NCBI GenBank assembly: GCA_016874735.1
Contig: VGTI01000001.1
Coordinates: 62,001 to 126,000, forward strand
Reading direction: 5' to 3'
Length of the DNA stretch: 64,000 bases
Source: Deltaproteobacteria bacterium
Lineage (GTDB): Bacteria > Bdellovibrionota_B > Oligoflexia > Oligoflexales > CAIYRB01
Shown: positions 44,778-54,049 of the stretch, in pieces
How positions within the stretch are numbered: position 1 is the first letter of the stretch
How the letters are laid out: every line of letters begins with the position of its first letter
The notes under the pieces: model-generated
Databases searched by the model: none
What the model was told of the DNA's origin: nothing
The model's input: only the letters and a program-made list of their open reading frames with translations
Position numbers and translations under genes: made by a program

Positions 44778-47534
44778 TCACCCTAGGTCTGCCTCAAATA
44801 AGGTCCGGGTCGCTCGCGGTAAAGCGAGATCCTGTAATTCAGCAAGGATATTGAGAGCTTGCAGTGGTGTCAGACGGTTCAAGTTAAGGCTCCGGAGTCG
44901 GGTGCAAAGACGGCTCTGGGCAGCCTGTGTTTCGGAATCGTCAGTTTTCGCACCGTGTAGGTCGAGGCCCATAGTCTCCAAAGGTGGGCTCTCGCCTTTT
45001 GCGGTTGCACCTTGGATCATGCGGTCTGATTTGGTCGTCGGTGGCTCGTGCTTAGGTCTTTCTGCCTCAATCTCGAGAAACTCAGATGCTTGAACGAGGA
45101 CATGTTTGGGTACTCCTGCGAGTCGTGCGACCTCGAGCCCGTAAGAATTATCGACCGAGCCATCCTTAAGCCGATGGGTAAAGAGTATAGTTTCGTTTTG
45201 TTCCACGACCTCAATTTGCATCGGGCGTACGGAAGGAAGTGCAGTAGCCACCCTAACAAGCTCATGGTAGTGGGTCGCAAAAAGGGCGAAGCATTTAACT
45301 CTGAGCGCCAGATCTTTGAGAATAGCCGCCGCGAGAGCTAGGCCGTCACGGGTGGATGTACCGCGGCCAACCTCATCCAAAATCACCAAGCTGTTTCGAC
45401 TCGCGTGTCGCAAGATATGAGCCGACTCCGACATCTCCACCATGAAAGTCGACTGTCCGCGCGCAAGATCGTCGCTCGCGCCAACGCGGGTGAAGATGCG
45501 GTCAAAGATTGGTAGTCGCGCTTCGAGGGCCGGTACAAAGCTGCCGATCTGGTTGAGTATCGCGGTAATCGCTATTTGCCTCATCACTGTCGATTTTCCG
45601 GCCATATTGGGACCGGTAATTAAGATCTGTCGCTGCTCCTGGCTAATCTCTATGTCGTTCGGCGTGTAGGCGTGGCGACCCACGTAGCGTTCAACAACTG
45701 GATGGCGACACCCGCGGATGTGCAACCCACCCTCTGGTACGATTGTGGGTTCAACGTAATTTTGTCTGAGTGCGAGCCAAGCAAAAGATTGCAGTAGATC
45801 GATGGTACCAAGAGCTTGACCGGTAGATCTCAATTCATTTTTAAACGAGGACAAACGGCTTAGGAGATCCTGAAAAAGTTGTGCCTCCCTATGCACGGCA
45901 CGATCGCTGGCCGAAAGAAGCGTCTCGCCAAGTTCCTCCAACTCAACGGTGACAAAGCGATCGCAATTGACCATGGTCTGGCGGCGGATAAAATTCTCCG
46001 GAACCTTCGCGGTATGTGTCCGCGTGACCTCAATCAGTAGTCCGTATGATTTGTGATTTTTAATCTTGAGACTACCAATGCCGGTAGAGGCGCGTAATTT
46101 CTCTTGGTAGGCGTCGACCTGCGCTTCCCCCGATTTGGCAAGTTCGTTCAGCTGGTCGAGCTCGGGGTCATAACCTAGGCGAAATACTGAATTACCCAGG
46201 CCAAGGGTTTTGGGCTCATCGTTAAGGCTAGCACCCAGTACTTCTAGGACCGGTCGACTCATCTTCAGAGCCATGGCAAGAGACTGGTACAGTGGACTAC
46301 TAAGCGTCTTTTGATCCTTTGTGATCAGAGCATCGACTAACCACATAGCTGTGGTTAAAGTTTGCTGCACGCGGAGCAAATCGAGAGGGCTTGCTGCAGC
46401 ACCTAGAATGCGCGTAGTCAGGCGTTCTAAATCACCTACAAGCTTCAGATGCGTGCGCGCCTCAGCGAGCCGTTGCTCGCCGAGTTCAGTAAGGCAACGA
46501 ACTGCCTCATGACGTCCGCGGATCTGCTTGGGATCAAGCAAGGGATTGGCCAAAAAGTAGCGCAGAAGTCTCGCGCCCATCGGCGATAGGGTGTGGTTGA
46601 TTTCCTTAAAAAGGCTACCCTCGCTGTCACGACGGCGCGCGGTTTCAAAGAGCTCGAGGTCGCGCACCACGGTCTCGTCGAGAGCTATTGTGTGTGCTTC
46701 AGAAAGCGGTCTCACACTCAAGAACTGAGAGATACCTGTTTGCAAAGAGCGAAAGTGACTTAGCAGTGCCGCAACTAACGCGTCCCCACCGATCACGCTG
46801 CCAGATGGTTGCGCACAGAGTTCTGGCATGCCAAATATTTCATTTAGTATAGCCTTTTGTGCAGCATGATCGCGTAATGTTGCCTCTGGTAATGGCTCGA
46901 TGAGCAGCGGGGATGTGTCACGGTAAGGCCGCATTAGCTGCTCAAATTCTGAGTGAAAAAAACGACGCGCGAGAAGCTCGCGCGGACGAAATTTTTCGAC
47001 CGCGCTGTATATTTCAGAGTGATCTTTCAGGTTGCCAAGACGGAGCTCACCTGTGGACAAATCAGCAAGTGCAAAAGTCCAACAACCAGACCCGGGCTCT
47101 TCATGTACTGCGGCGACGTAGTTGGGCGCGTCGCGGTCTAGTGCCTCTGGATCGTCTATACATCCCGGTGTCATTATCTTGATGATATCGCGCTTGACGA
47201 GGCCTTTTGCAGTTGCGGGGTCTTCAACCTGATCAGCTAGGGCTACTTTGAAGCCCCGCTTGAGTAGTCTCAACCAGTAGTTTTTTGCGCTGTGATGAGG
47301 TACGCCACAAAAAGGTATTTTCTGATCATCTCCGCGCTCTCTACTGGTTAGAACTAGCTCAAGTAACGGTGCCACTAACGTGGCGTCGCCACCGAAGATT
47401 TCATAGAAATCGCCCATGCGGAAAAATAAGATAGCATCGCCGCAGCGTGATTTAAGTTCCCAATACTGACGCATCATCGGGGTCATTGTGGCAATATCAG
47501 CGGCTGTCGGCACAGTCATATCTTTCTCACTCAT
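44778..47534 (-). CDS. mutS: DNA mismatch repair protein MutS
   Basis: Mismatch-recognition ATPase of about 918 aa. The N-terminal mismatch-binding domain has FFRMGDFYEIFGGDA (the FxE motif is FYE) and CGVPHHSAKNYW. Connector, lever and clamp domains follow. The ATPase domain has Walker A GPNMAGKSTVMRQ, STFMVEMSESAHILR and DEVGRGTSTRDGLALA, plus the helix-turn-helix region VARLAGVPKHVLVQA. The start MSEKDMTV has GAGG 8 nt upstream. No mutL is present here. The C-terminus is slightly extended before the beta-clamp/tetramerisation segment. Confidence 0.97.
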   Translation of the reverse strand: MSEKDMTVPTAADIATMTPMMRQYWELKSRCGDAILFFRMGDFYEIFGGDATLVAPLLELVLTSRERGDDQKIPFCGVPHHSAKNYWLRLLKRGFKVALADQVEDPATAKGLVKRDIIKIMTPGCIDDPEALDRDAPNYVAAVHEEPGSGCWTFALADLSTGELRLGNLKDHSEIYSAVEKFRPRELLARRFFHSEFEQLMRPYRDTSPLLIEPLPEATLRDHAAQKAILNEIFGMPELCAQPSGSVIGGDALVAALLSHFRSLQTGISQFLSVRPLSEAHTIALDETVVRDLELFETARRRDSEGSLFKEINHTLSPMGARLLRYFLANPLLDPKQIRGRHEAVRCLTELGEQRLAEARTHLKLVGDLERLTTRILGAAASPLDLLRVQQTLTTAMWLVDALITKDQKTLSSPLYQSLAMALKMSRPVLEVLGASLNDEPKTLGLGNSVFRLGYDPELDQLNELAKSGEAQVDAYQEKLRASTGIGSLKIKNHKSYGLLIEVTRTHTAKVPENFIRRQTMVNCDRFVTVELEELGETLLSASDRAVHREAQLFQDLLSRLSSFKNELRSTGQALGTIDLLQSFAWLALRQNYVEPTIVPEGGLHIRGCRHPVVERYVGRHAYTPNDIEISQEQRQILITGPNMAGKSTVMRQIAITAILNQIGSFVPALEARLPIFDRIFTRVGASDDLARGQSTFMVEMSESAHILRHASRNSLVILDEVGRGTSTRDGLALAAAILKDLALRVKCFALFATHYHELVRVATALPSVRPMQIEVVEQNETILFTHRLKDGSVDNSYGLEVARLAGVPKHVLVQASEFLEIEAERPKHEPPTTKSDRMIQGATAKGESPPLETMGLDLHGAKTDDSETQAAQSRLCTRLRSLNLNRLTPLQALNILAELQDLALPRATRTLFEADLG

Positions 47535-47639
47535 CTGGGAGTCCTCAACTGACAAACGATGAACTGTAACAGAGCCTTCTCCGACGTCCCACGATTTGCC
47601 GTATTTGTCTTTAAAATCAATGGTTAATTGGTTCCGTGG

Positions 47640-48320
47640 CTAAGACTTGGCGATAGTCAGACAGCGTACCACGCTGGCACCTTTGTCATGTAAAGCCATG
47701 GCTGTGCGCTGCAAGGTTACGCCCGACGTTACGACATCATCAATCAGCAGGACCCGACGCGGTGGATTGGCTAGTCGATCGCTGCTGCAAGCACCGATAA
47801 GCCCCAGTTTGCTCCGCAAGAAGAGCACAAAGGATTCTACGGAATCTTTGCTACTACGCTGGCCTCGTCGACGACGTGCCTGTTTACGCCACCGCCAGTG
47901 TAGATCGCTCGGTGCAGCTCTCAAATCTTTAGCGTTATCCCTAGCTATGGCATCGGCAGCCAAGCTGGCGATATCAAGACGACCGTTTAGTCGCCCCCAA
48001 AGACTACTAGGTGCGGGTATCACGACGTCTGCCCAAGATACCAGCTTCGTCAATTCATCCCTACTCACGGTCATAGCTATAAGTAAGCGGAGCGCAGCTT
48101 GATCCTGCCTGACTTTTGCCCGCAATATCAGGTCCCGCATGATCCCACGATAGCGCCACAAGCTGTGGATATCACAAATCGGATGCGGTACGTGCGGATG
48201 ACGTGATCGCTCGCCAACAAGGCTACATTCGTCGAGTTCTAGCAGGCAGTTGGTGCATAGTAGGCGCCTCTCCCCAGCTCGCCATAACGCCGTAAAACAT
48301 ATTCTGCACATTGGCAGCAC
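47640..48320 (-). CDS. comF: ComF-family phosphoribosyltransferase-like protein
   Basis: About 226 aa. An N-terminal zinc-finger-like segment (CRICF, then CTNC) precedes a phosphoribosyltransferase fold with the PRPP loop VLLIDDVVTSGVTL and a basic insertion (WRKQARRRRGQRS). ComF/GntX proteins are needed for DNA uptake in naturally competent bacteria, but many carriers are not known to be competent. The start could be this GTG or an ATG three codons later; the upstream cysteine desulfurase gene ends 17 nt before it, so the two are probably cotranscribed. Confidence 0.85.
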   Translation of the reverse strand: MLPMCRICFTALWRAGERRLLCTNCLLELDECSLVGERSRHPHVPHPICDIHSLWRYRGIMRDLILRAKVRQDQAALRLLIAMTVSRDELTKLVSWADVVIPAPSSLWGRLNGRLDIASLAADAIARDNAKDLRAAPSDLHWRWRKQARRRRGQRSSKDSVESFVLFLRSKLGLIGACSSDRLANPPRRVLLIDDVVTSGVTLQRTAMALHDKGASVVRCLTIAKS

Positions 48321-48337
48321 AGCTACTTAGCGACAGT

Positions 48338-49513
48338 CTATTTGTGGGTAATCGAGCGCTGACGCACCTCATGGATGATGCGAATGATGGCACCGACCTC
48401 TGACACCGCAGCATCACCGGTAAAACTGACTCTCACTGAATTAAGTGCCACCCAGTCAGAGTATCCCATCGCGGTCAGCACATGACTGGGCCTGGCAACG
48501 CTCGAGGAACACGCACTTCCGCTCGATGCGTAAATACTCGCGATGTCTAGATTGAGCAGTATGTCGTCACCGGCGACGCCGTCGATGTGGAAATTTACCG
48601 TGTTAGGTAGTCGCTCACTATTAAGTCCATGAATTACGGCGTCAGGAACCGATTTTAATTCTTGGAGTAACGCATCTCTCGCAGCTGTCATATTGGCGAT
48701 CATCAGTGGCAGCTCGCTCAGTAACTCCCGTGCTCGTATACCGAAGGAAACGATTCCTGGCATGTTCTCAGTACCGGCACGGCGTCCTCGCTCTTGACCC
48801 CCACCAGTGACTAGCGGAGTGAGCTTTTTACCGCGACGCAAATAGAGAGCGCCCACACCTTTGTAGCTGCCGATTTTATGGGCAGAAAAGGCAGCCGAGT
48901 CAATATCACTACTTGCTAGCCATGACAGATCACTTTTACCCAGAAGCTGCACAGCATCTACGTGGATGTGCACTTTGTTGTTCAGACTCCTGATCCGACG
49001 TGCCACGTCAGCTGTAGCCTGAACTACGCCAGTTTCGTTATTAGCAGCAAGATAAGAGACTAGCGCGGTATTGGGAGTGATGAGACTTTCGAGTGCATTT
49101 AAATCAATCTGGCCTGACGTGCTCACCGGCGCGATCTGTAGTTCACATAGTCCTCGCTCGCTGAGTGCCTTAGCGGTTTCTATAACAGCCGCGTGCTCAG
49201 TGGCAGTAACCACAATTCTTGGTGCTTCTCCAAGTGGCTTCATATCGGCCAGGCCGGCACGTAAAGAACCGCTCAGCGCAAAATTGTTTGCTTCAGTAGC
49301 ACCCGAAGTGAAGATGATCTCATTAGCCGTCGCGCCCAAAAGGCGAGCAACCGCAGTCCGCGCATCCTCCAATGCGATCTTGGCATTTCTTCCCGGAGCA
49401 TGAATCGAGGAGGGGTTTCCATCCACACTTTTCAGTGCTGCTGCCACCGCATCGTAATGAGCGGGTTTAATCGGATAAGTGCCATTGGCATCGACGTATA
49501 TTGGTTTAATCAT
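48338..49513 (-). CDS. Cysteine desulfurase (NifS/IscS-like)
   Basis: PLP enzyme that takes sulfur from cysteine for Fe-S clusters or tRNA thiolation. The 391-aa protein shows TSGATEANNFAL, a His in ATEHAAVIE, DAVQLLGK, the PLP lysine in FSAHKIGSYKGVGALYLR, and the catalytic cysteine loop SSGSACSSS near residue 327. The short Cys loop is of the class I type. The usual LDNNATT start reads VDANGTYP, a divergent form. No iscU, iscR or mnmA is adjacent; the gene pairs with comF. The exact sulfur acceptor is unknown. Confidence 0.9.
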   Translation of the reverse strand: MIKPIYVDANGTYPIKPAHYDAVAAALKSVDGNPSSIHAPGRNAKIALEDARTAVARLLGATANEIIFTSGATEANNFALSGSLRAGLADMKPLGEAPRIVVTATEHAAVIETAKALSERGLCELQIAPVSTSGQIDLNALESLITPNTALVSYLAANNETGVVQATADVARRIRSLNNKVHIHVDAVQLLGKSDLSWLASSDIDSAAFSAHKIGSYKGVGALYLRRGKKLTPLVTGGGQERGRRAGTENMPGIVSFGIRARELLSELPLMIANMTAARDALLQELKSVPDAVIHGLNSERLPNTVNFHIDGVAGDDILLNLDIASIYASSGSACSSSVARPSHVLTAMGYSDWVALNSVRVSFTGDAAVSEVGAIIRIIHEVRQRSITHK

Positions 49514-49633
49514 GGTGCGCTACGCATTGGAGATTAGGGGTAAAAGAGAAACCGATGTTTCTTCAACGCCCAGCATTTAACACGGAGTCGGAGCATTAGC
49601 CATAGTGTTAGCCATGATGTCCGTCGGTTTCTT

Positions 49634-50887
49634 TCATGTCTGACTGTATTTAGCTGTCTCAAGGACCTGAGATAGGACGCGCTTGCGAGCCGCCCTTACT
49701 TGCGAGGACTTGTAGCGGTCGTGGTTAGCGTCTCCAGACTGCGCCTGCTGATGGGCAGCCAGATCAAGGATTTGGACCTCAAACGGGAAAAAAGCTGAGT
49801 CGTAACGATGGTCTTTGGCGGTTGGTAGGTGCTTCACCAAGTCCCGAACAGTCGCCATTAAACTACTCAATTTGGGCTCCCTGGCGGGTTGTCCTTGGGT
49901 AAGTTTAAATAACCATTCCAATTTGGCGGACTGAATCTTAATTAGCTGTCGACCGGTCATTTGAATAGCTCTATAGGACGAGGATGAATGTGGGTTACTG
50001 GTAGTTGCTGGGACTATGGGCGCCTCGACGCTGATTTGAGTTACAGCGGATCTAAATGCCTCTGCTGACAGGGTGCCTGCTTGTAATTTCTGTCTTAATC
50101 CCTCGATTTCGATTTGAAAACGCTGTGCATCGATTAAATTATTACGCGCCCGTGAGGGATAGGCATTTGGATAAACAATGATGTTGTGTTTATGCAACAT
50201 TTTCACGACTAACATGGCTTCGCTTAAATTCTTGGTGATAAACCTAATGCCCACGTAGTCATAAATGGTCTCGGCGACGTTATCGCGTTTGTGCAGTAGT
50301 TTTAGAATAATCGAGTTGCGACTTTTCACTTCCTTCCACTCGATTGCTGCGAGTTCGCAGCGCGCATTGGGGCTGCCAAACCACAACTTTCCGTCGTCAT
50401 CCTGTTTTAGGTACTCTTGAAAGCGCGCGAAAATTTGTGCCCGTGCCGCTTGCATATCAATGGTCCGATGCACCCCCTCAAGGTGAGCGATTGTGTGCAT
50501 CACACGCAGCACGGCACACGACCAGTGACTACGCCACAAATCGCTAGGGTCACAGTTCGATGCCCATATCAAAAGTAGACAGGGATCCTCACAGTTGATG
50601 ATCTCATCCGGAGGTTTGATACCCCGCTGCCATTCTTTAGGATTAAGAAGTTGTTGCTCGATAAAGGCGATAGCCTCTTCTTTGGCAGCAGTGATTTGAC
50701 GGAGATCTTCCGGGTTCGTCGCATCGTATCCGTAGGCGCGCAAGAAGGCCTCGGCTTCGTCGTGGCTTCTGATACTTAACTCGGTCAAATCTATAGATGA
50801 CTTGCCACCGATCAGGACATCCATGATCGGCCAAGGAAATTGCCATAGGTTAGCGAGTTCGTCTTTGGTCAAGCCTTGCTCCCGCAT
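49634..50887 (-). CDS. TIGR04552-like protein with RelA/SpoT-type nucleotidyltransferase features
   Basis: A 417-aa protein. The middle and C-terminal part can be laid on the ppGpp-synthetase fold: KSRNSIILKLLHKR (KxxxS near the start), IYDYVGIRFITKN (the DxxGxR metal region), SSSSYRAIQMTG (where YxSxH is expected, with Gln for His) and FPFEVQILDLAAH (the catalytic EVQI Glu), ending in NHDRYK. The N-terminal 170 residues are helical and unassigned. It recalls the TIGR04552 proteins of former Deltaproteobacteria. Whether it makes (p)ppGpp, another pyrophosphorylated nucleotide, or nothing cannot be told. No hydrolase (HD) domain is present. The gene is divergent from a thioredoxin-like gene. 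Confidence 0.66.
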   Translation of the reverse strand: MREQGLTKDELANLWQFPWPIMDVLIGGKSSIDLTELSIRSHDEAEAFLRAYGYDATNPEDLRQITAAKEEAIAFIEQQLLNPKEWQRGIKPPDEIINCEDPCLLLIWASNCDPSDLWRSHWSCAVLRVMHTIAHLEGVHRTIDMQAARAQIFARFQEYLKQDDDGKLWFGSPNARCELAAIEWKEVKSRNSIILKLLHKRDNVAETIYDYVGIRFITKNLSEAMLVVKMLHKHNIIVYPNAYPSRARNNLIDAQRFQIEIEGLRQKLQAGTLSAEAFRSAVTQISVEAPIVPATTSNPHSSSSYRAIQMTGRQLIKIQSAKLEWLFKLTQGQPAREPKLSSLMATVRDLVKHLPTAKDHRYDSAFFPFEVQILDLAAHQQAQSGDANHDRYKSSQVRAARKRVLSQVLETAKYSQT

Positions 50888-50945
50888 GTCTTAATAACCA
50901 TGATAGCATATTGATACTAAGTATATTCTTGCCGGCGAGACCAGT

Positions 50946-51518
50946 ATGATTCAGTTTTGGCGCATGTTCATCATTACGATTCTGCTGACCTTCGTCCACA
51001 CAGATGCGTGGGCTAACTCCGGTGGCGGTGCAAAACATGGTGCCGACCCAGCCCCACCCCCAAAACCAGATCGCGCCAACCACAAGTTTTGGGAATCGTG
51101 GGTACCCATGCTTGGCTTTACTGCGACTAAGATTCCAGGCTTAGTTGATCAGCAAAAAGTGAGTCCAGAAGAAGGTCGTATGTTAGTCGTTGTATTCGTT
51201 GCGTCTTGGTGCGAGCCTTGTCAGCAGCTCATGCCTGATTTGGTGAAAATGCAGCGTCGCTACCAACAACTACCTGTCGATTTTGCTTATGTATTTATGC
51301 ACGACACGCGCGAGGATGCTGAGGGTTTCATGAAAGAGTTCAGCATCGATGGTGGTTACCTGGCTAACGCCGATGTTCATAAGGTTTTCCACAATCCGGA
51401 ATTGCCAACGATATATGTTGGCGACAGGCACAAGTGGCTGGCGGCAAGATACGAGAAAGCTAGGCGCAGCGATTTACCTCAACTCGACGAGTTAATGAAG
51501 CTGATCACAGCCAATTGA
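50946..51518 (+). CDS. Exported thioredoxin-like protein (TlpA type)
   Basis: A 190-aa periplasmic protein. A signal peptide (MFIITILLTFVHTDAWA) precedes a Gly/Pro-rich spacer and a thioredoxin fold with VVFVASWCEPCQQLMPDLVKM; the active site is WCEPC near residue 89. The cis-Pro region is LPTIYVG. It belongs to the TlpA/ResA group that handles disulfides or delivers reductant in the periplasm. It is about 6.5 kb upstream of the ccm genes, on the same strand. Confidence 0.84.
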   Translation: MIQFWRMFIITILLTFVHTDAWANSGGGAKHGADPAPPPKPDRANHKFWESWVPMLGFTATKIPGLVDQQKVSPEEGRMLVVVFVASWCEPCQQLMPDLVKMQRRYQQLPVDFAYVFMHDTREDAEGFMKEFSIDGGYLANADVHKVFHNPELPTIYVGDRHKWLAARYEKARRSDLPQLDELMKLITAN

Positions 51519-51529
51519 ACGGTCGGTCT

Positions 51530-51862
51530 TTACTTACCGCTATCCAGAGCCGATGCCGATTGCACCATCTCAGGGTGCCAACGCAGCCTGATTTTCACGA
51601 AGTCATAGTTTTTATCGGCTTTATTCTGATTGATCAGAGTACCCAATGGGGTCTTGCGTTCACCACCGATGTCCGCCGCTTCGAAGTCGATTTTACTTTG
51701 ATCTTTGGTTCGGATAGTGGCTTCGCCCGTAATATTCTTGGCTCGGGCTCCTTTAGGAGCGGTGTTAGTTGTGCCCTTTGCACCCTTGCGGCCGGCAGCC
51801 ATTGCGGGCGAGGCGATCACGGTTGCTAGGATCGTAATCAGGAGCGAACGATGAAGTTTCAT
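51530..51862 (-). CDS. Small exported basic protein
   Basis: About 110 aa with a clean signal peptide (LLITILATVIASPAMAAG). The mature part is small, basic and strand-poor (RKGAKGTTNTAPKGARAKN, then RTKDQSKIDFEAADIGG), ending RLRWHPEMVQSASALDSGK. No family recognised. GGAGG lies 5 nt before the ATG. It is convergent with the thioredoxin-like gene. Confidence 0.6.
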   Translation of the reverse strand: MKLHRSLLITILATVIASPAMAAGRKGAKGTTNTAPKGARAKNITGEATIRTKDQSKIDFEAADIGGERKTPLGTLINQNKADKNYDFVKIRLRWHPEMVQSASALDSGK

Positions 51863-52051
51863 GAGGACCTCCGACGCCGTATCTGGCTGACTTTTCGGCA
51901 GAAACACTAAAAACTTTAGTCTTTTTTGAGATCATTCCGAGATCATTGACCATTTTCTGCGTATAATAGAGCTAGCGAACTCTCATCCCACCACTGATGA
52001 TCATAACATAGCCGGAATCAAACCACTTCGGGTTTAAAAAGGGGCACACTC

Positions 52052-53020
52052 GTGCGTGCGTCAGTATCGCAAATAATCGTTCTGTATCTTTCGTGCCTCC
52101 TACTTCAGATGGGTTGGACCACACAAGTATCTGCTATTGTCACAGCAGTAGGTAAACCCTGGCTGCGTGGGAGTGGTTACTTCCATCATTTGCGTTTAGA
52201 TCCTAGGGGAAGGTTTGTCGCCTATCAAGGAGAGGACGGACTGGGACTTTCTGTGCTCGACCTAAAAACAAGTCAAGTTTACTTAGTAAGCGAGGCACAA
52301 ATTGGCGCAAGTTTTGCCTGGGCGCCAGATGGGTTTCGTCTTTTTTACCGCGAACAATCGCAGATAGCTGATGGCGGCATCAAAAGTTTGATCAATGCTT
52401 TTGACTGCGCCAACTTTAAAAACGTAGTGCTCGACGAAATGTCGACGGCATCAGGTTATTTGACGCTAGATCCGCGAGATCTGCGGTTGCAGATCCTGGG
52501 TCCGAAGGGCGTTCGTACCAAAAAGATTTATTTTCCGACCGAGAGATTGGCAAGATGGCAAGTTGCACAGAGAGTGGAACATGGAAAATGGCTAGCGACG
52601 CAGCAGTCGATGCTCTGGATCACGCATGGTGGTATCGGCATGCGTAAGTTAGACGATGATGGATCCGGTGTTGAGTCCTTTGATATCGCCCCACACGGTG
52701 ATCGGGTCGTTTGGGCCACCCATCATGGGCGCATTTATGTAAGCCGCGACGGTGGAACACCCCGATTCGTCGCCTATGGCCGTGACCCTAGATGGCATCC
52801 TAGGCGTCCCTTGATAGTGTTCGCTGGCGCACGCATGGTTGGCAATAAAATTATAAGTTATGATCTGCGGCTCGCGGACCAGGAGGGCGTGGCCGGCCAG
52901 TTCTTGACGGCAACACAGCTTGCGAGCGAAAGGTGGCCTCAGTGGCGCGGGAATTCGGAACGTTTAGTCTATGCGGTGGAGCAGACTAACGAACTCTACA
53001 CGTTGGATGTTCGGCCATGA
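52052..53020 (+). CDS. Exported WD40/TolB-like propeller protein
   Basis: A 322-aa protein with a signal peptide (IIVLYLSCLLLQMGWTTQVSA) and repeated strand blocks of the TolB/PD40 kind: YFHHLRLDPRGRFVAYQGEDG, SFAWAPDGFRLFYRE, SFDIAPHGDRVVWATHHGRI and RDPRWHPRRPLIVFAG. About five to six blades can be outlined. No enzymatic motif is visible; such domains usually mediate protein contacts. The GTG start has AAAGGGG upstream. Its stop overlaps the next ATG as ATGA, so the pair is translationally coupled. Confidence 0.68.
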   Translation: MRASVSQIIVLYLSCLLLQMGWTTQVSAIVTAVGKPWLRGSGYFHHLRLDPRGRFVAYQGEDGLGLSVLDLKTSQVYLVSEAQIGASFAWAPDGFRLFYREQSQIADGGIKSLINAFDCANFKNVVLDEMSTASGYLTLDPRDLRLQILGPKGVRTKKIYFPTERLARWQVAQRVEHGKWLATQQSMLWITHGGIGMRKLDDDGSGVESFDIAPHGDRVVWATHHGRIYVSRDGGTPRFVAYGRDPRWHPRRPLIVFAGARMVGNKIISYDLRLADQEGVAGQFLTATQLASERWPQWRGNSERLVYAVEQTNELYTLDVRP

Positions 53021-53964
53021 GCCAATTCATCGGGACCATGCTTGCGACGGCTTTGTTTCAAGGTGAGTTGCGCGAGGTAGATCGGATCAAAAGGCTATCG
53101 AAGTTTTTTGATCCGCCTCCGCAATCGGAAGTTACTTTAATGAGCCATGATACGACCAATTTTGGCCGCAAAATTGCGGCAGAGCGCCTTCGTGGTATGA
53201 TACGCGTCAGCCCCCCCGCAGGTGTTTGTCTTACGATTACACGCCAGCCGGATGTAGCCGACGAGCGAGTTTGCAAGACACGCGAGCTTAGTTTCCTATT
53301 GAGCGACCTTGATCGCTACGGGATGCTACGTTGGCAGGTAAGCACAGGCGAGGGTGATTTCGGCACGACGCTCATCTGGCAATCACCATACCGGGTAATT
53401 ATTGCGAAAGAGCTTGGAGAGGTTGCCGATTCAGGAAAGGTTAAACCTTTCAAATTTATCGCATCATGCGCAAGTAAGATGGATCAATTGGGCCGCCGTA
53501 TCATTGTTAAACTGATCTCAGGTGAGTCCTGGTCCATTTATTTTCCCGATAAAGACACTTTGCTAGACGCAGACGATGATACGCCTCCTGCCCCTCCTGC
53601 GCCTTCGGGTAAAGGGGAACCGCCACCCAAAGAGGTCAAAGGCGAGGGGCACCACGGAGCCGAGGAAGAGGCGCCGCCACCAGTCTCAACCCCAAAGGCA
53701 GTGAGTCGTTACGATGATCGTCAGGTGTGGGCTATCCCGAGGACGGGATCGTTCACGATGCCATCATCCGGATTTCAAAGTGCCGGTGCAGTCACTCCGG
53801 GGATCGTCGGGGGCGAGTGTCGTTACACTTATTCTGGGACTTCAGAGGATCTAGACGTCGGAAGAATTGAATGCCATCAGGTAGCAGGCTTTAACTCGCT
53901 GTATTTACCGCTTACCTGTTTGCGAGAAATCCGTCCGAAGGCCCGTGACGGAAAATATAAATAG
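53017..53964 (+). CDS. Protein of unknown function coupled to the propeller gene
   Basis: A 315-aa protein with no recognised family and no clear signal peptide, although MLATALFQG at the start is mildly hydrophobic. An N-terminal strand-rich domain (about 35-185; CLTITRQPDVADERVCK, LIWQSPYRVIIAKE) is joined by a Pro/Glu/Gly-rich linker (about 188-232) to a small C-terminal domain with cysteines (GGECRYTYSG, IECHQV, LTCLRE). The 4-nt ATGA overlap with the propeller gene suggests the products work together, probably in the envelope. Confidence 0.6.
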   Translation: MSQFIGTMLATALFQGELREVDRIKRLSKFFDPPPQSEVTLMSHDTTNFGRKIAAERLRGMIRVSPPAGVCLTITRQPDVADERVCKTRELSFLLSDLDRYGMLRWQVSTGEGDFGTTLIWQSPYRVIIAKELGEVADSGKVKPFKFIASCASKMDQLGRRIIVKLISGESWSIYFPDKDTLLDADDDTPPAPPAPSGKGEPPPKEVKGEGHHGAEEEAPPPVSTPKAVSRYDDRQVWAIPRTGSFTMPSSGFQSAGAVTPGIVGGECRYTYSGTSEDLDVGRIECHQVAGFNSLYLPLTCLREIRPKARDGKYK

Positions 53965-54049
53965 CTGTATATATTGAGTAATTTATAATTTTTTCGAAAA
54001 AGTCTAAATTCTTTGTCCGCCCTGCCGATGGAGGTGTGTGGGGGGACGG

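Noticed and set aside
51946-51967. TTGACC and TATAAT before the propeller gene as a promoter
   Set aside because: The two hexamers are only 10 nt apart, too close for sigma70. The TATAAT alone may still serve, but the pair is not a valid promoter.
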